A stretch of 64,000 bases of DNA from Symbiodinium sp. CCMP2592 (GCA_905221615.1 CAJNDT010000591.1:485001-549000); one strand, 5' to 3'; shown: positions 33,226 through 44,655, counted from the stretch's first letter. Program-made: numbers and translations. The notes: generated by a model not told the origin, from the letters alone.

Positions 33226-33319
33226 AATGTGTGCGTGCGCATAGACTTGATTCAAGATACTTAATGCCTCACAGATTCGGAAGCTATACAACTATAGAAA
33301 AGAGAGAGAGAGAGAGAGA

Positions 33320-33352
<33 letters not shown>
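33103..33352. repeat. GT, GA and TA microsatellites in series
   Basis: (GT)n at 33103-33228, (GA)n at 33300-33320 and (TA)n at 33321-33352, in a P450 intron. The Val-Cys, Thr-His and Arg-Glu frames are artefacts. Confidence 0.97.
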
Positions 33353-33355
<3 letters not shown>

Positions 33356-34265
33356 TATTTGTATATGTTGGGGCTGCTCTAATCTGGAAGCCTCAATTAA
33401 CCCGACTGGAATCCCCAATGCCCCGGCATGTACTCATGCTAGCCCTGCTCCCTAAATCTTAAATCGTAGCCCTAAATCCTAAACCTTAAACCCAGATCTA
33501 GAAGCTTGTCTTCTCTTCAACAGGTCCCCAACATGTGCGTGCAGGGTTTGGTTTGGGTTTTGGCACGCGTGCTCGTAACCTGGCAACATCAAGCTGACTA
33601 AACCGTGGCACCTTGAGTCCTGAAGCGCTGCGTTCCTTGACCCTGTGATAAGCCCTGTTTGACCCGAGACAGCAAGCCCGATATGAAACTTCGGGATTGC
33701 TTGTGAGGACTTCATCAAGATGGAGGTCCCGCGGAACCCCGCAAGTGCGCTCCTAGATCTTTCAAGGGGATAAGAGGTTAGCCCAGAAAAGCTGCAGGTT
33801 CAGGCCTCTCTATCATGATTGTCCAACTACTATAGGGGACTACCTGCAATTGATTAATATCTTGGGGTTCCTTACTATAATTATAGTATAATGGAAAACC
33901 TTGTTCTAATTATTAAGGCCCATATTACTCATTCGTTTGTGTTTGAAGCGGTTGGTTTTGGTGAGATTGATCTTGAGAGGATCTTTGCGGGCTCAACACT
34001 GACACCGAACGGATGAGTATTCCAGGCTACCAGTACTATCAGATCCAAAATGTAGGGTCTTTGTAATTAGGGGTCCATTATACTATACTTCTGGTAACTA
34101 TTTAGGCCCCTATGTTACTCTTCTGCCAGTTTTGGTTGTGTCCAAAACACCAAATCTGGAGACTCTGTCCTGCTTTCCTCGAAGCCCCGCGACGTTAAAG
34201 CCTCGCAACCCAGCACCCCGTGCAAGACCCATACCAGCAGGGGCTAAAACATCTGGAAAGGAGAA

Positions 34266-34400
34266 GTGCTGGACTTATCGACTATAGGCTTTCAGGTGTT
34301 GATGCTGAGCTTTTTTCTTTGGTTTCTGCACCCTTATGTCAATGTTGTCTGCCATTTGAGGCTCGACACTCTGCTCTACCGCAGCAAGGACCGAATGCCC
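34266..34400 (+). other. hydrophobic open stretch in a P450 intron, probably not an exon
   Basis: After CTTTCAG|GTG a frame reads VLMLSFFLWFLHPYVNVV. It looks protein-like but cannot be placed in the P450 fold between 32894 and 34920. It could be a fragment of another gene. Confidence 0.2.
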
Positions 34401-34402
34401 CC

Positions 34403-34504
34403 TAATATAGAAGCCTTAATAATTCCCTATTTTGGGGTTCCTCATCATAATTGTAGTTTCATGGGCCCCAAACCCCTTTGTAATTATTAAGGCCCCTATA
34501 TTAT
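34403..34504. mobile_element. hairpin element, family N (best copy)
   Basis: TAATATAGAAGCCTTAATAATT pairs with TAATTATTAAGGCCCCTATA; inner TTGGGGTTCC is followed by the matching GGCCCCAAAC. Confidence 0.8.
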
Positions 34505-34623
34505 ACTACAGAAGTTGGCCAAAACATCCTACTATTTCAACATTGCCCCGAAATCGGGGTCAATGCTCCCCTAAAACCGATGTCTTGAACTTCGAGTCGT
34601 ATTGTAGGGAAGGAATATTCCAG

Positions 34624-34653
34624 CATGGCTACCGGAAGTGCTGCCTTGAAGTT
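34624..34653 (+). CDS. possible P450 exon: B-C loop
   Basis: It lies between ATTCCAG|CATGGC and GAAGTT|GTAAGC, the latter a canonical donor. It reads HGYRKCCLEV in phase 0, filling the gap between LTRPK and VVMSNG with a suitable length. The acceptor is AG|C, so this is less sure than its neighbours. Confidence 0.45.
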
Positions 34654-34919
34654 GTAAGCCCGCCGGTAACCCTTCCCCTTAGATAGAAACCCTACAGCCC
34701 TGCGTGCCAGGACGGAACTTCAAGCGTGCCTGGCTTCTGTGTTGGTAGTTCTGTTGAAAGTTATTTTCCTGACAATTTGAGGGCTCTGTCGTTTTGCGGT
34801 GGGTCAGTGTCCTGGTAGTCAGGATCGTCTAGTCTCAGATTTAGATCAAGGTATCATGTTGGTGATGCCAAATCCCAATAGCCTAAGGCTGAGGTGCAAC
34901 CTCGCTCCCCTAAATTCAG

Positions 34920-34956
34920 GTTGTTATGTCCAACGGGCACGACTGGGCCGCACAGA
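34920..34956 (+). CDS. P450 exon: C-helix, GHDWAAQR
   Basis: Acceptor AAATTCAG|GTTGTT and GC donor CACAGA|GCCACT. It reads VVMSNGHDWAAQ with a split Arg. It corresponds to the conserved G..W..R (C-helix Trp and Arg contact the haem propionates). Confidence 0.88.
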
Positions 34957-36078
34957 GCCACTCGGCTCTACAGAATATCAGGCTTCCACTTCCACCAATC
35001 TGGTCCCATTTCTATCAAACGCTTCCCAGCGAACGAAAACCCTAAACCCTAAACCCTAAACCCTAAAATAGCTGAGCCACCAAATGCAATTGGGGCCACG
35101 GTGCCTTCAGCCCTTAGCCTTTTATGAACCAGCAACTCCTCAGAGACGTAGGACGGTAGCCAGCATCATCCATGAGAGCACAAGAACGTGTTTGAGGTTC
35201 GAGCCGAGACAGAGAGGGTTTATGCTTCATGTTGAAGTATTTTGGGTTCAGATCAGGGCGGGTTTACTGAGGGTTTAGGGCTTGACATGTATGACAGATG
35301 CTTCAGGACCAACAATCATCATGGACTCCCACGAGTATGAGCCCACATTACTACACACTATTAAGCTAAAACTCAATGACTCAATGATTAGGGTTTGGGG
35401 TCTGTCGGGTTTGGAGGCTATATTCCACGTGCATGTCTCAGCGGCATGGCATGAACCGATTCTGAATCCTCCCTTCCTCCAAACTGCTGCCTCCTCCTAA
35501 AGGATGCCTCCCAACCACCCACCCCGCCCCTCCACGCTGCAGCTACTGCATTTTGTTTGCGAGGACGACGACAGCGACTATTGCTATTGCCTTTTGTCAG
35601 AGGGACCTAAGCAAGTGAGATGTGTGATTTACAGTAGTAGGTTTAGATTCAGCAAGTAGGTCAGAAGTATATAGGCCGGCAGGCACGGCCTCACGATTTC
35701 GATACTGATCAGCTTATGGCCCCAGGTACAAGCTATTAACTGAGTGCCGACTCTGGAAGTTATATGTTGCTCGGAATAGAGAGCAATAGGGTCCGCTGTG
35801 CTAATCATCTCGCTTTTCAGGTTCTGGATTTGGGGTTTGAGGGTTTAGGTACTATGCTTATAACCTACCCCTGAGCTCTATTCCGGGCATTGAGGCTTCG
35901 ATGTTAAGCTCTAGACCTGTACTCAGAGTAATGCCACAGTCCTTCAAGCAGAGTCTGTGGACCTTAGGCAGATGCCCAACTATACACCCTGCACCTGACC
36001 CCCACAAGCCTTGGGCTGCATGTCCAGGAGGTTCAGGATTTTTTAATTCGGATTAAACCATTATTATTAATATAACTG

Positions 36079-36166
36079 TATTTAATTACTATAATTAATC
36101 ATAATAACTACCTTTCATAATATATTTAATTACTATAATTAATCAGAATAACCACCTTTTATAATC
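36079..36166. repeat. two tandem 44-base AT-rich units
   Basis: TATTTAATTACTATAATTAA plus AATAAC.ACC.TT.ATAAT occurs twice in tandem, 18 bases before the splice acceptor at 36184. Confidence 0.85.
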
Positions 36167-36184
36167 ACAGCTTTGCATTTGCAG

Positions 36185-36208
36185 GAAAGCCTATCGATCC
36201 CGCCTTCG
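36185..36208 (+). CDS. P450 exon: KPIDPAF
   Basis: Acceptor CATTTGCAG|GAAAGC. It reads (R)KPIDPAF, the 'R+ll.paF' stretch after the C-helix, and joins GHDWAAQR in phase. The 3' border is unresolved: no GT, GC or GA donor gives the phase required by the exon at 37746, so a small exon may be missing. Confidence 0.82.
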
Positions 36209-36255
36209 AGAAGCAAGCGACCGCCTAAGCTTCAGAAGAGGGCCGCAGGCTTAGG

Positions 36256-36384
36256 GTTACCCAGACCCCCGGGAGGATCCAAAAAGTAGATCCCTTAAAT
36301 GGGGGTTCCTATAAAGTACCCTTAGTAGTATAGGGCCCCAAATTAGGGGATCTACTTTCTAGATCCTCCCGGGTGTCTGGTTAA
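36256..36384. mobile_element. hairpin element, family P
   Basis: Arms TTACCCAGACCCCCGGGAGG and CCTCCCGGGTGTCTGGTTAA, inner AGTAGATCCC/GGGGATCTACT. It lies about 50 bases after the exon at 36185. Confidence 0.9.
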
Positions 36385-36717
36385 GCGTGCTGAACAGTGG
36401 CCCCTACGAGTTTATGGTGTGTGATAAATTCAGGGGTGCAGGCAGGAGAGGAAGTGGGGTTCAGGAGACTGTGGGATTTGGTAGGGTTCAGGGTTTAGGG
36501 TTTAGGGTGTCTTCCGTGCGGAGTTGGGTAGTGCAAGGTAATCAATTGCTGAAACTACAGTAGCTACAGCCTCGTAGTATTCTGCTTTGGTAAATGCCCC
36601 AAGTCAGCAGAAGTTTGCTAGCCAGAAGCCTATGCAGGCGGCTTAGAGCATGGAGTTAAAGGCTACAAATAATAAATGTACCTAAGAGCCTAAGACAACT
36701 GGAGCCATTCAGCTTGG

Positions 36718-37100
36718 TTGGCAAAATCGAAGCCCCTTTGGCGGATGCAAGCTCACTTTGAATCATCTTCGCAAGGGGACTGTAGCCTCGCGCTGACCAC
36801 AAGCCCCTTCCGACTGCGTAGTCCAACGGCAGGTCTCAGCATCTCCTGTAATAGTAGGCACAGCGTATGGTCTAGGGCCAAACTCCACGAGCTCGGCAGA
36901 GCATCAATGCACCGAGATATAGTTCGGTTTTAAAAGGAGAGGGGGCGTGTTCTTGCAAGCAGCAGGTGTGACTGCAAAGCCCATGCAAACTATAGCAGCA
37001 AGACTAGCATAGGGGTCTGCATCAATAGAAACAGTACTGCTCCCTTTTCGTTCCTTTGGGAACCATAACCATAGCAGAATGTTTCCCAACATGCTTGTCC
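36718..37100. other. open but unassigned stretch in a P450 intron
   Basis: Open on both strands for 60-70 codons (for example AKSKPLWRMQAHFESSS on +). A copia-like polyprotein remnant was considered, but no catalytic motif is visible. Confidence 0.2.
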
Positions 37101-37163
37101 TAAGGGTCGTCGTAGCTCTAGAGCATACAAGGGTTCCGAAAAAGGTGTTTCACTGCCACAGCG

Positions 37164-37395
37164 TGTATGTATATATGTATGTATGCATGCATGTTGGTAT
37201 GTTTGTACGTACTTGCGTGTGTATGTATGTATGCATGTATGTATGCATGTATGTGTACACATAAACACCTCATACATACATATGTATGTATGTGTGTATG
37301 TATGTATGTATGCATGTGTGTATATATATGTATATGCATATTAAATGTGTGTCGACTACGAGTAGACGAACATATATATATATATATATATATAT
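37164..37395. repeat. TATG/CATG and TA microsatellite
   Basis: Imperfect TATG/TGTA tetramers ending in a TA run at about 37371-37395. The Tyr-Val-Cys frames are artefacts. Confidence 0.95.
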
Positions 37396-37647
37396 ACACG
37401 CACGTATGTACGAGACTGTACGAGTAGACGTACACAGACAGCTGGACTTTATGGATCCTCAGGACCCGGAAGCTCCATAGATCCCTTACAAAACCCTTTA
37501 AGGATCACGGTTTAGGGTTTAGGGTTTAGTAAGGAACCCTTTGAAAGGGTGAATAGGCCCTGACTGAGTCCTCAAGACGACTTCCCCAGCTGATCCGGAG
37601 CCCCAAATCCTCGATCGCAGCCCGATCTGAACCGCCAGACGCCCACT

Positions 37648-37735
37648 ATGGAGGCCTTAATAATCAGAATAGGGTTTGGGGGTATGTTAGGCTCTAGTGA
37701 TATTTAAAAAAGGAAACCCCCAAAAATAGTATTGG
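37648..37735. mobile_element. decayed element, family N
   Basis: GAGGCCTTAATAATCAGAATAG with GGTTTGGGGG pairs partly with CCCCCAAAAATAGTATT. It ends about 10 bases before the exon at 37746. Confidence 0.55.
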
Positions 37736-37745
37736 TGATGCTTAG

Positions 37746-37824
37746 GGCGCTCCAATACCTTTTTAGCCGAAGTTGCCCAGGCCTTGCGCAATCTCCTGCC
37801 CAAGTTCAACGATTGCTCCGACAG
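37746..37824 (+). CDS. P450 exon: D-helix region
   Basis: Acceptor ATGCTTAG|GGCGCT and GT donor TCCGACAG|GTGATC. It reads RSNTFLAEVAQALRNLLPK then FNDCSD(R). The split Arg joins LLDTWRG of the next exon exactly. Confidence 0.88.
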
Positions 37825-38149
37825 GTGATCTGGCTTGCATTGTTGTTTATTCTTGTGGAGGGAGGGGTGGGTGGGTTTACGGTTGGTCCGGGGGAAGTAC
37901 TCGGGTATGAGGTTGAGTTCAACGTAAAAGCTTTGCGCACTAAACCCTATATATAGATCTTGCTTCCGAAACCCGAAGCCATAAATTACACACCGCCTCC
38001 AACCTCAAACCTGAGCGCTTCGAGCCACCCGAAAACCTAAGCCCGTTAATCTAAAACCTACAGGCGAAATCCCAAACTAGAAGCCCGAAATTTCAAACTC
38101 CAAGCCCGAAGCCCGAAACCCGAAACCAGCCCCGAAACCCGAAACCAGC

Positions 38150-38173
38150 CCCTCCCCCCCCCCCCTCCCCCCC
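38150..38173. repeat. C-rich homopolymer tract
   Basis: Two runs of C separated by one T. Confidence 0.95.
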
Positions 38174-38520
38174 AGCCCGCCCCTGTCCGAAACTCATCCC
38201 TCCCCGAAACCCAGTCTGTTGAGCCTACCGCACCCACGCCAACCAAACCCTTGTGATGAGAGCAGCACCCACCCCAGTCGAACCCAAGCCATACCTACGT
38301 ACAACTCTGCAGGGAGAGGGGGTCACACGAATCTCTTCGCGGATTTTGGCCTTTGTTTGGGGCAATACTAAGCTCCTAAGCCTGAGCCTGAAACTCAGAA
38401 CTCCGTAAACCCTAGTCTTATTCAATATAAGATACCAAAATAAGGAAACCATATTATTTACTATAGATCCAAATCATGATAGCTGAATTCAAATTCCCTA
38501 GCAGGAACCCAGGAAATCTG

Positions 38521-38632
38521 ACCCTAAGGGTCCAAAGCATCCAATAATTAGGTACTCAGCTTTAGGATAGTAGTTATGTATGTTAGGATTTTGGAGAGTA
38601 TATGCTCATTAGGTACTTGGACCCTTGGGGTA
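38521..38632. mobile_element. hairpin element, family K (copy 2)
   Basis: Arms ACCCTAAGGGTCC and GGACCCTTGGGGT. The core is nearly identical to the copy at 1658 (TTAGGATAGTAGTTATGTA). Confidence 0.85.
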
Positions 38633-38761
38633 AGGATTCCTTTGAAAGGGATCTTTATAAGGGACCTATGAGGCTTCTTTAAAGGTAGTATAAACCCCTA
38701 ACCCCTAAACCCCTGGAGCCCCGAAAGCTCGGAAGCTTAACTTGAAGACATGAGAACCGAG

Positions 38762-38825
38762 GCTTCTGGACACCTGGAGGGGTGCAGACGAGGTGGATGC
38801 CAAGCAGGACCCGGCGCTGATCTTG
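38762..38825 (+). CDS. P450 exon: LLDTWRGADE
   Basis: Acceptor AACCGAG|GCTTCT and GT donor ATCTTG|GTCGGA. It reads (R)LLDTWRGADEVDAKQD then PALIL, the '..+W......vdv..dm' approach to the E-helix. Confidence 0.87.
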
Positions 38826-39323
38826 GTCGGATGAGGGTTAGGGTTTATTATTTTTATTTTTTTTTTGGGGGGGGGAGGGGGGTTAGGGGTTTAAGGGTTG
38901 AGGGCTTCGGGTTTATAGGATTGTAGGGTTGAGGGTTTGAGCGGTTTGGGGTTAAGGGCTCAGGGCTTCATTGGTTGAGGAGTTTTGGGGTATTTTGAGA
39001 GCCTTACCACGGAATGCTGCGTGGCGCCTAAACCCGTTCCTTAATTTTGTATGTGGCGCCTGAACAATTGGGGGGTACACTGCGCTGCAAGGAGATCCGA
39101 ACCAAGAAGAAACCATGCAGAATTGGTGTTTTGCAGTCAATAGGAAGGGTGGGTTCTTTGGCTTCGTTGAGGAGCTGCATGAGATTCTATATGGTTCATG
39201 GTGGGGCTTTCAAACCCGAACACATACCTTAAGCCCAAAGCCCGACGACAAACCCTAACGCCCCCACCCCCCCACCACTAGATTTTCAGGAACATTCCTT
39301 AACGAAGCGCTTTTGGGGTGCTT

Positions 39324-39423
39324 CTGTTGATGATATAGATCCTGCATTACCTTAAGGACCCTAAACTATGGGAATTATGGTATATTCCTTATTGTGGGTA
39401 ATGCAGAATTTATATCATCAACC
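39324..39423. mobile_element. hairpin element, family E (copy 2)
   Basis: Ends CTGTTGATGATATA and TATATCATCAACC; inner CCTGCATTACC pairs with GGTAATGCAG. Nearly the same as the copy at 20899. Confidence 0.88.
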
Positions 39424-39840
39424 GTTCGGGAGGGGCTCTTGGAAGTTGCAGCTTCGGAGCCGCAAGACGCCTGAAACCGTATATAGTTCCTAAGCATGGA
39501 GCCTTGTAGGCTTTGCGGCTGAAGGTTTTGTTAAATTGTGGATTTAGGGGCAGGGCCGAGGTTTTCACGTCTAGGTTCAAACTCAAAGCTCTAAATTGTG
39601 CAGACGTGTTTCGTCGCCAGTATTGGGTGGTTTCCTCCGGTTTGCTGCATAGTCACCTCTACACCCATAATTACACTGAAAGCCCTGTCACGGTTTAGGG
39701 CTTAGGCCTCAACAGTAAACCCGACACCGTCTTTGATCTCTGAACCCTGATTCCGAAGCCTTGCTTCCAAAATGGGTTTTCCAAGAGTGAGGGGTCCTTT
39801 TCCCAGGAGCGTCCTTTTCCCAAAAGACTGTCTTTTGCTT

Positions 39841-39924
39841 AGTAGGGAATGGGGGAATGGATCCCGATGATCCCTAAATAATCCTAAATGATAGTCCCCA
39901 TAACCCATACTCCCATTCCCTACT
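39841..39924. mobile_element. hairpin element, family S
   Basis: Arms AGTAGGGAATGGG and CCCATTCCCTACT; inner GGATCCCGATGATCCC is also self-complementary. Confidence 0.8.
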
Positions 39925-40245
39925 CAGAACCAGACAGCCTACTAAGAACCCTAAAACCCTACAGTATAACCCTTATAGTAACCCTTAAAGGAACCCTTAC
40001 AGGAACTCAACCCTAGACCCCGAACGACTAGAGTGTTCAGGGAGACGAAAGCTGCAGCTCGCAGAGCCCAGCACTTCCAAGTTGTACTTCCCGAAACTCC
40101 CGTAGACTCCCGAAGGGCCGCAAAAGAAACATGAACAAAGACTGAGCCTTAATCCGCTAGCCCTCAATACCGACCTCAATAACTTCATGAAGCAAACCTA
40201 TACCACCTGCACAAGCGCGTTATCAGACCCTAAGAGCTGCGGGAG

Positions 40246-40297
40246 GACATGTCCCGTTTCGCTTTGGACGTGCTTGGATCGGCGGTGCTGGGCCAGA
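40246..40297 (+). CDS. P450 exon: DMSRFALDVLG
   Basis: Acceptor TGCGGGAG|GACATG and GC donor GCCAGA|GCACTT. It reads DMSRFALDVLGSAVLGQ. It matches the highly conserved 'd+.rftlDVig..afG' segment, and this exon alone identifies the family. Confidence 0.92.
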
Positions 40298-40795
40298 GCA
40301 CTTTGTCTTCCGATAACTCCGGAGGCTTTATCAGAGTGGTGCACGATTTCTAAAGGGTCTTAGGGGGGTCATCGTAGGGTTTCGAGAACGCTTCGAAAGT
40401 GTTACAAAGTTTTTGGTGGATTTACGATGGTCGACAAGGCCTCTAATTGTGTTTGCAGGGTTCCTAAAAGAGTTGTCAAAGGGTTTGTCTCGAAAGTTTT
40501 TCCCACAGGATTTCCAATGCTGTTGAAGGGTTTACAAGGTTCGTTTCGGGCTTGAAAGTGTCCCTGTGGCCGCTACAAGCTTTGTACGAGGCTTCCAACG
40601 ACCGTATATGTAGTCAAAACCACCGACAGCCCTAGTCGTTTTGTTGCTTATAGGCCTCAACACTAAATGCGGTATGCCCTTTATACACCCACTAGACCCC
40701 ATTAGAACCCTCTTAGCTCTTTCAGCCCTAAACCCTAAACAGCGTAATCCTCCATGATCATGATCTCAGAAGGTCCCAAAGAAGCATTTACCACT

Positions 40796-41113
40796 CTCCC
40801 GGGTTCTGGTTAAGGAATTTAATTTTCGAAGTTGTCATTATGGGGGATGTATAGTCGGTAATATGGTTTCCTCATTGTGGTAATTTCAATTAAATTCCTT
40901 AATACAACGTGTATTCCTTCATATGGCAACTCAAACTTAATTCCTTAACAGAAGATGGTTTCCTTCTTATGGTAACTTAAGCTTGTAGAAGCTATGATAG
41001 TATAGGGGTCTATCGTAGCTAATATTGTTTTCTGCGGTAAGTTAAACTACACTCCTGATCAATATGACTTCCTTCTTATGGTAACTTAAACTAAAATTCC
41101 TTAGCCAGAACCC
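40796..41113. mobile_element. long hairpin element with internal tandem repeat, family Q
   Basis: Ends CCCGGGTTCTGGTTAAGGAATTT and AAATTCCTTAGCCAGAACCC. The interior has repeated TTCCTTCTTATGGTAACTTAAA-like units in both orientations. It ends 13 bases before the exon at 41127. Confidence 0.8.
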
Positions 41114-41126
41114 TGGCTATCCAGAG

Positions 41127-41166
41127 GCTTCGGGGCCATTGATGGCACCTTTACCGACAGCTACGA
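41127..41166 (+). CDS. P450 exon: FGAIDGTF
   Basis: Acceptor ATCCAGAG|GCTTCG and GC donor CTACGA|GCCCCC. It reads (S)FGAIDGTFTDSY with a split Glu. CCAGAG occurs at both the donor before and this acceptor. Confidence 0.85.
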
Positions 41167-41507
41167 GCCCCCTTGGCCTTCAAATTTAGGGTTTTGGGGG
41201 TTCGAGGTTTGAGAGGTCCAGGGAAGAGGTTTCAGAGTTAGGTTTTTTTTGGGTTCGAGATTTGAGAGGTCCAAGGAAGAGATTTCAGACATATGCGCTA
41301 GTAGAAGGCTGCATACAGGTTTGATGGACTAAGGCAAAGTCGTAGGGTAGTTAGCCTTTAACTTTTTTGGGGTGCTATAGGTCCCTATCGAATCCCAGAG
41401 GTTAACCTCTAGTTCTCCTAGATACTGGACAACCCAGCCTGCATAGGGTAGATAGTAGATATATAAGGATCCCAGGGTCAAGGGCCCATGGTTTCACCCT
41501 GAGAGAC

Positions 41508-41626
41508 TACAGCGAACCCCAGAAAGTTGGAACACGGATTTAGGATGAAGAGTGCTGGGATCCCATCTACTTTAATACCTTAGGGGCGCGAGGATAATGA
41601 TGTTCCAACTGTCCGGCTTCTACTGT
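41508..41626. mobile_element. hairpin element, family I (copy 1)
   Basis: CCAGAAAGTTGGAACA pairs with TGTTCCAACTGTCCGG; outer TACAG/CTGTA also match. Relative at 56583-56698. Confidence 0.8.
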
Positions 41627-41966
41627 AAGGTGTTCCCGGCATGGTTTCGGGTTCGCGGATTTGGGCAGCGGGTCGAGGGCTTCGGATTCGGTTAGGGGTT
41701 GCTGGCTTGTGGAGCAGAGTCTAGGACAATCGGGCTACACAACTGTGAGGATCGTGAGTATCCCTATTCTTCGTTTATATGAATGATGCTGGTTAGAGAT
41801 GAGGGTTTAAGGTTTCGGGTGTGGGGATTTGAGGCCTTCGCGGGCTTAGGATTACTGGATTTCTGGTGTATGAGCCCAGCGCGAAAGTTCCAGTCCGAAA
41901 GCCCATGCTGTCTGCAACCGGGAACACCGGGAACCCAGTCTGCAACCGGGAACCCAGAAACCCAAA

Positions 41967-42072
41967 CCCTAAGGGTCCATGTACCCAAATAGCATATGCT
42001 TTGAGCCCAATGTTATATAGGGACTACTTTAAGGCCAAAGTATAAACTATTTGGGCACATGGACTCTTAGGG
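41967..42072. mobile_element. hairpin element, family B (copy)
   Basis: Arms CCCTAAGGGTCCATGTACCC and GGGCACATGGACTCTTAGGG. Confidence 0.87.
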
Positions 42073-43070
42073 AAACCTCCTACACCCGGTGTCTGGAATC
42101 AGGGTCCTAGGGTCGCCGGTTTCGCTTGTTCTGATCCATGACGTTGGGGTTCCTAGTCGAGCATCATAAGCTAAAGATTGGACATATACTGTTCCCTTCG
42201 GCTCCTCTTTAAACGTATATACTAGAATATTCCCAAAGCCCTTTCCCAACTGTCAAAGTCTCATGCCACTATGCTACACCGTGTGAGAGCTTTGCAGCCA
42301 GATTCCTTTGCGCCAAAAAGTTTAGGATATAGGGGCGCTAAACAGGCCAAGATTTAAGGGCTTATGTAGGGTTTCTGGCCGGCAAACTGCAAAGATGTCT
42401 CGGCATGAGGCACTACAGATACATCATGGTTGAGCAGACCAACCCCGTGCACGCTTGCTGAAATAAGCGGTTTGGAGAGTGCTGATCTTCTGAACTTTCT
42501 GGGTCTGAGGTTTTGGGAATGCTGTCCATTGCAGTTCTGCATTGTCGGGCTTGGACTTTAAGGGTGCTCGTTTCGGGCAGTAGTTTCATAGCCGGCGGGT
42601 GTGCGGTCGATTTCCTGGTGTCTTTGAAGCCACTCTTGCTCTGGCAGATGCTTCAGGGTTCCGGTTTAGACTACTGTTCGGTCTATAGTCTATAGACTTG
42701 GCTTGGAGAGGTTGCCGGGAAGGTGTCTAGGGATACCCTAAACCCTAGACCCTAAGCCTGCAAAACCTCCGAGGTATGGTTTAGGTATTGTTTGGAATTC
42801 TTTCAGTCACCTCGAGAACACACTTTAGGGCTGAGTGTGGGGTTTAGACAGGTTTAGGGTCTACAGGGTTTTGGGTCTAGGGTTTAGGGTTTATATATGA
42901 ATCTTATGTGGCCGGCGGTATGAGTACCATGTGCATCAACGACCAACCATGAACTCCTAAGAGAAGCTCTATCATCGTAAACCCTACAAAAACCCAGACC
43001 CCTGAAGCCCAAAACCTTTGAAGATCTAGACCCTAACCCCTTATCGCAAAACGAAGCCAGCCGCTGCAAG

Positions 43071-43153
43071 GTACATGTCCTTCCCCTTCATGGAGCGCCT
43101 CCCAACCTCTCGCAATCGTCGCATGAGGACCCTCCGAGACCTTGTGTTGTCAA
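43071..43153 (+). CDS. P450 exon: F-G helix region
   Basis: Acceptor GCTGCAAG|GTACAT and GT donor TTGTCAA|GTTGGG. It reads YMSFPFMERLPTSRNRRM then RTLRDLVL. A 'P..+kLP....rr' stretch is usual here. Confidence 0.88.
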
Positions 43154-44623
43154 GTTGGGCGTATTAGGGCTTGGGCCAAGGGGCATGGAGGGCTTCGGGT
43201 TAGGGCTTCGTTGGTGAGGCCTTAGGGTTTTGGGGCTCTAAGTTGTGGGATTGTAGGGTAGGCTCTATTATGTGGGGTTCAGGGGCTTCTCCAGATGGGC
43301 CTTACGAGATCGAACTTTTAGGTCTAGGGTCTGTGTGCAGCGTTTCGTCCTTGCCCTGTAAGCTTGGGTGTTACGATTTCGATTCTTGCTTTCGACTCGT
43401 CGAAGTAACGGCGCCTTGCTGAACCCTCCATAAACCATCTGTTAGACCCTGCATACCCGATGTTTTAGACCACAGAGCCTTAAACACTAAAGCTCGAAGC
43501 GCTTTGCGCCAGGGAGGCGGTGCATCACATGCATGGCGTCCTGCAAGGCTGGGTGAAGCGAGATATGGGTGTTCGGGGTGCCTCCGATGAGGATCCTATT
43601 TTTTAGAGTCCTATATGAACCGAGGCCCGGTGCTTTCTGAAACTCGTATATCAAGGTTTCGAACGTTTTTTTTGCAACTGAGTGCAGGATGTAGGGGACA
43701 GAGGCATGACATGTAGGCTAAAGACGTTAAGGAATGTTATGGCATATTCCTTCGTGATTTGGTTTTTGGGGGTGAAGTCTCTGGATAAACCGTCAACCCT
43801 CAGTTGACGACATGCTATTCCATTTTAGTCCTGCCCTGTACTGTATGTAAGTTTAAATTATCTAGCCCATCCAAGGGCGTCATGCGAATTAACCCGGACA
43901 CTACACCCTCATGTTGGGGTTTCGGGTTTGGGGTTTGCCGATCCCTTCGTCCTGTACTCCTTGTCGGCTGTAGATTTCGGTGGAGAAGACTGAGATGCTG
44001 GAATACAAACGGGGAATCGCCATCAACCAGCCTGTCTGCTACAAGCCAGGATCACGAGTACTGTTGCACCCCAAGCGCAAAAGCGCCCCAACCGCCCCAA
44101 ACCCTGAACCGAACCGCCAACAGCGGCGGTTTCGTTTCTCTGCGGGGCATCTGTCGAAGAGTCAGTGCAGCAGCAGCATCAGCATTGCAACAATTCCCTT
44201 TGGTTGTTTGTACAAGTAGCATCAGCTATCCAGCATCACTCTAAGCGATTTTCTGTTGTCTCTTCAAGAAATTCATGGCCACCCTACACACTAAAGTCTC
44301 CGACCATGACCGCTGGGATTCTCTGACGGGTTTAGGCTTTTTAGGATTTGGGCTTTGGGGTTCTTTAGGGTTTGCAGGGTTAGCGGATTTGGGACTTTGG
44401 ATCTAGGTGGTGTCATCGGGGTTTCAAGCTCGTTGTATTGAAGCCGGTTGCTCGAAAGGGCCACTGAAAAGGACTTGCTCGGCCCACTGACATCGAACAG
44501 TATCGATGGTTTTTTTATACCACAGCCCCCCGACACCTTACTCGCTGAAGTCAGTCTACTCTCACATTGCGAACCTGGAAAAAACCCTGAACTCTTGTGA
44601 TCCTTAACCCGAGAAGAGAGCAG

Positions 44624-44655
44624 GCGCAATAGATGCTCGTGTGCAGCTGCGTAAG
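44624..44655 (+). CDS. P450 exon: AIDARVQLRK
   Basis: Acceptor GAGAGCAG|GCGCAA and GC donor CGTAAG|GCGCGG. It reads (S)AIDARVQLRK and joins both neighbours in phase. At 32 nt it is one of the smallest exons. Confidence 0.75.

Noticed and set aside
35530..35650. Frame with DDDSDYCYCLLSEGP, at first taken as a P450 C-helix exon
   Set aside because: The exons at 34920 (GHDWAAQ) and 36185 (RKPIDPAF) join directly in phase, leaving no place for it.
36718..37100. Possible copia polyprotein remnant
   Set aside because: A weak look-alike (AKSKPL) only; no reverse transcriptase, integrase or RNase H motif, and both strands are open.
39054..39065. TGGCGCCTGAAC, resembling a lysine-tRNA primer-binding site of an LTR retroelement
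   Set aside because: One mismatch to the usual site, and no long terminal repeats or polyprotein motifs around it; a chance match is more likely.
43980..44219. Frame EKTEMLEYKRGIAINQ as a P450 exon
   Set aside because: It does not fit the P450 sequence between the exons at 43071 and 44624, which join in phase without it. It may be chance.
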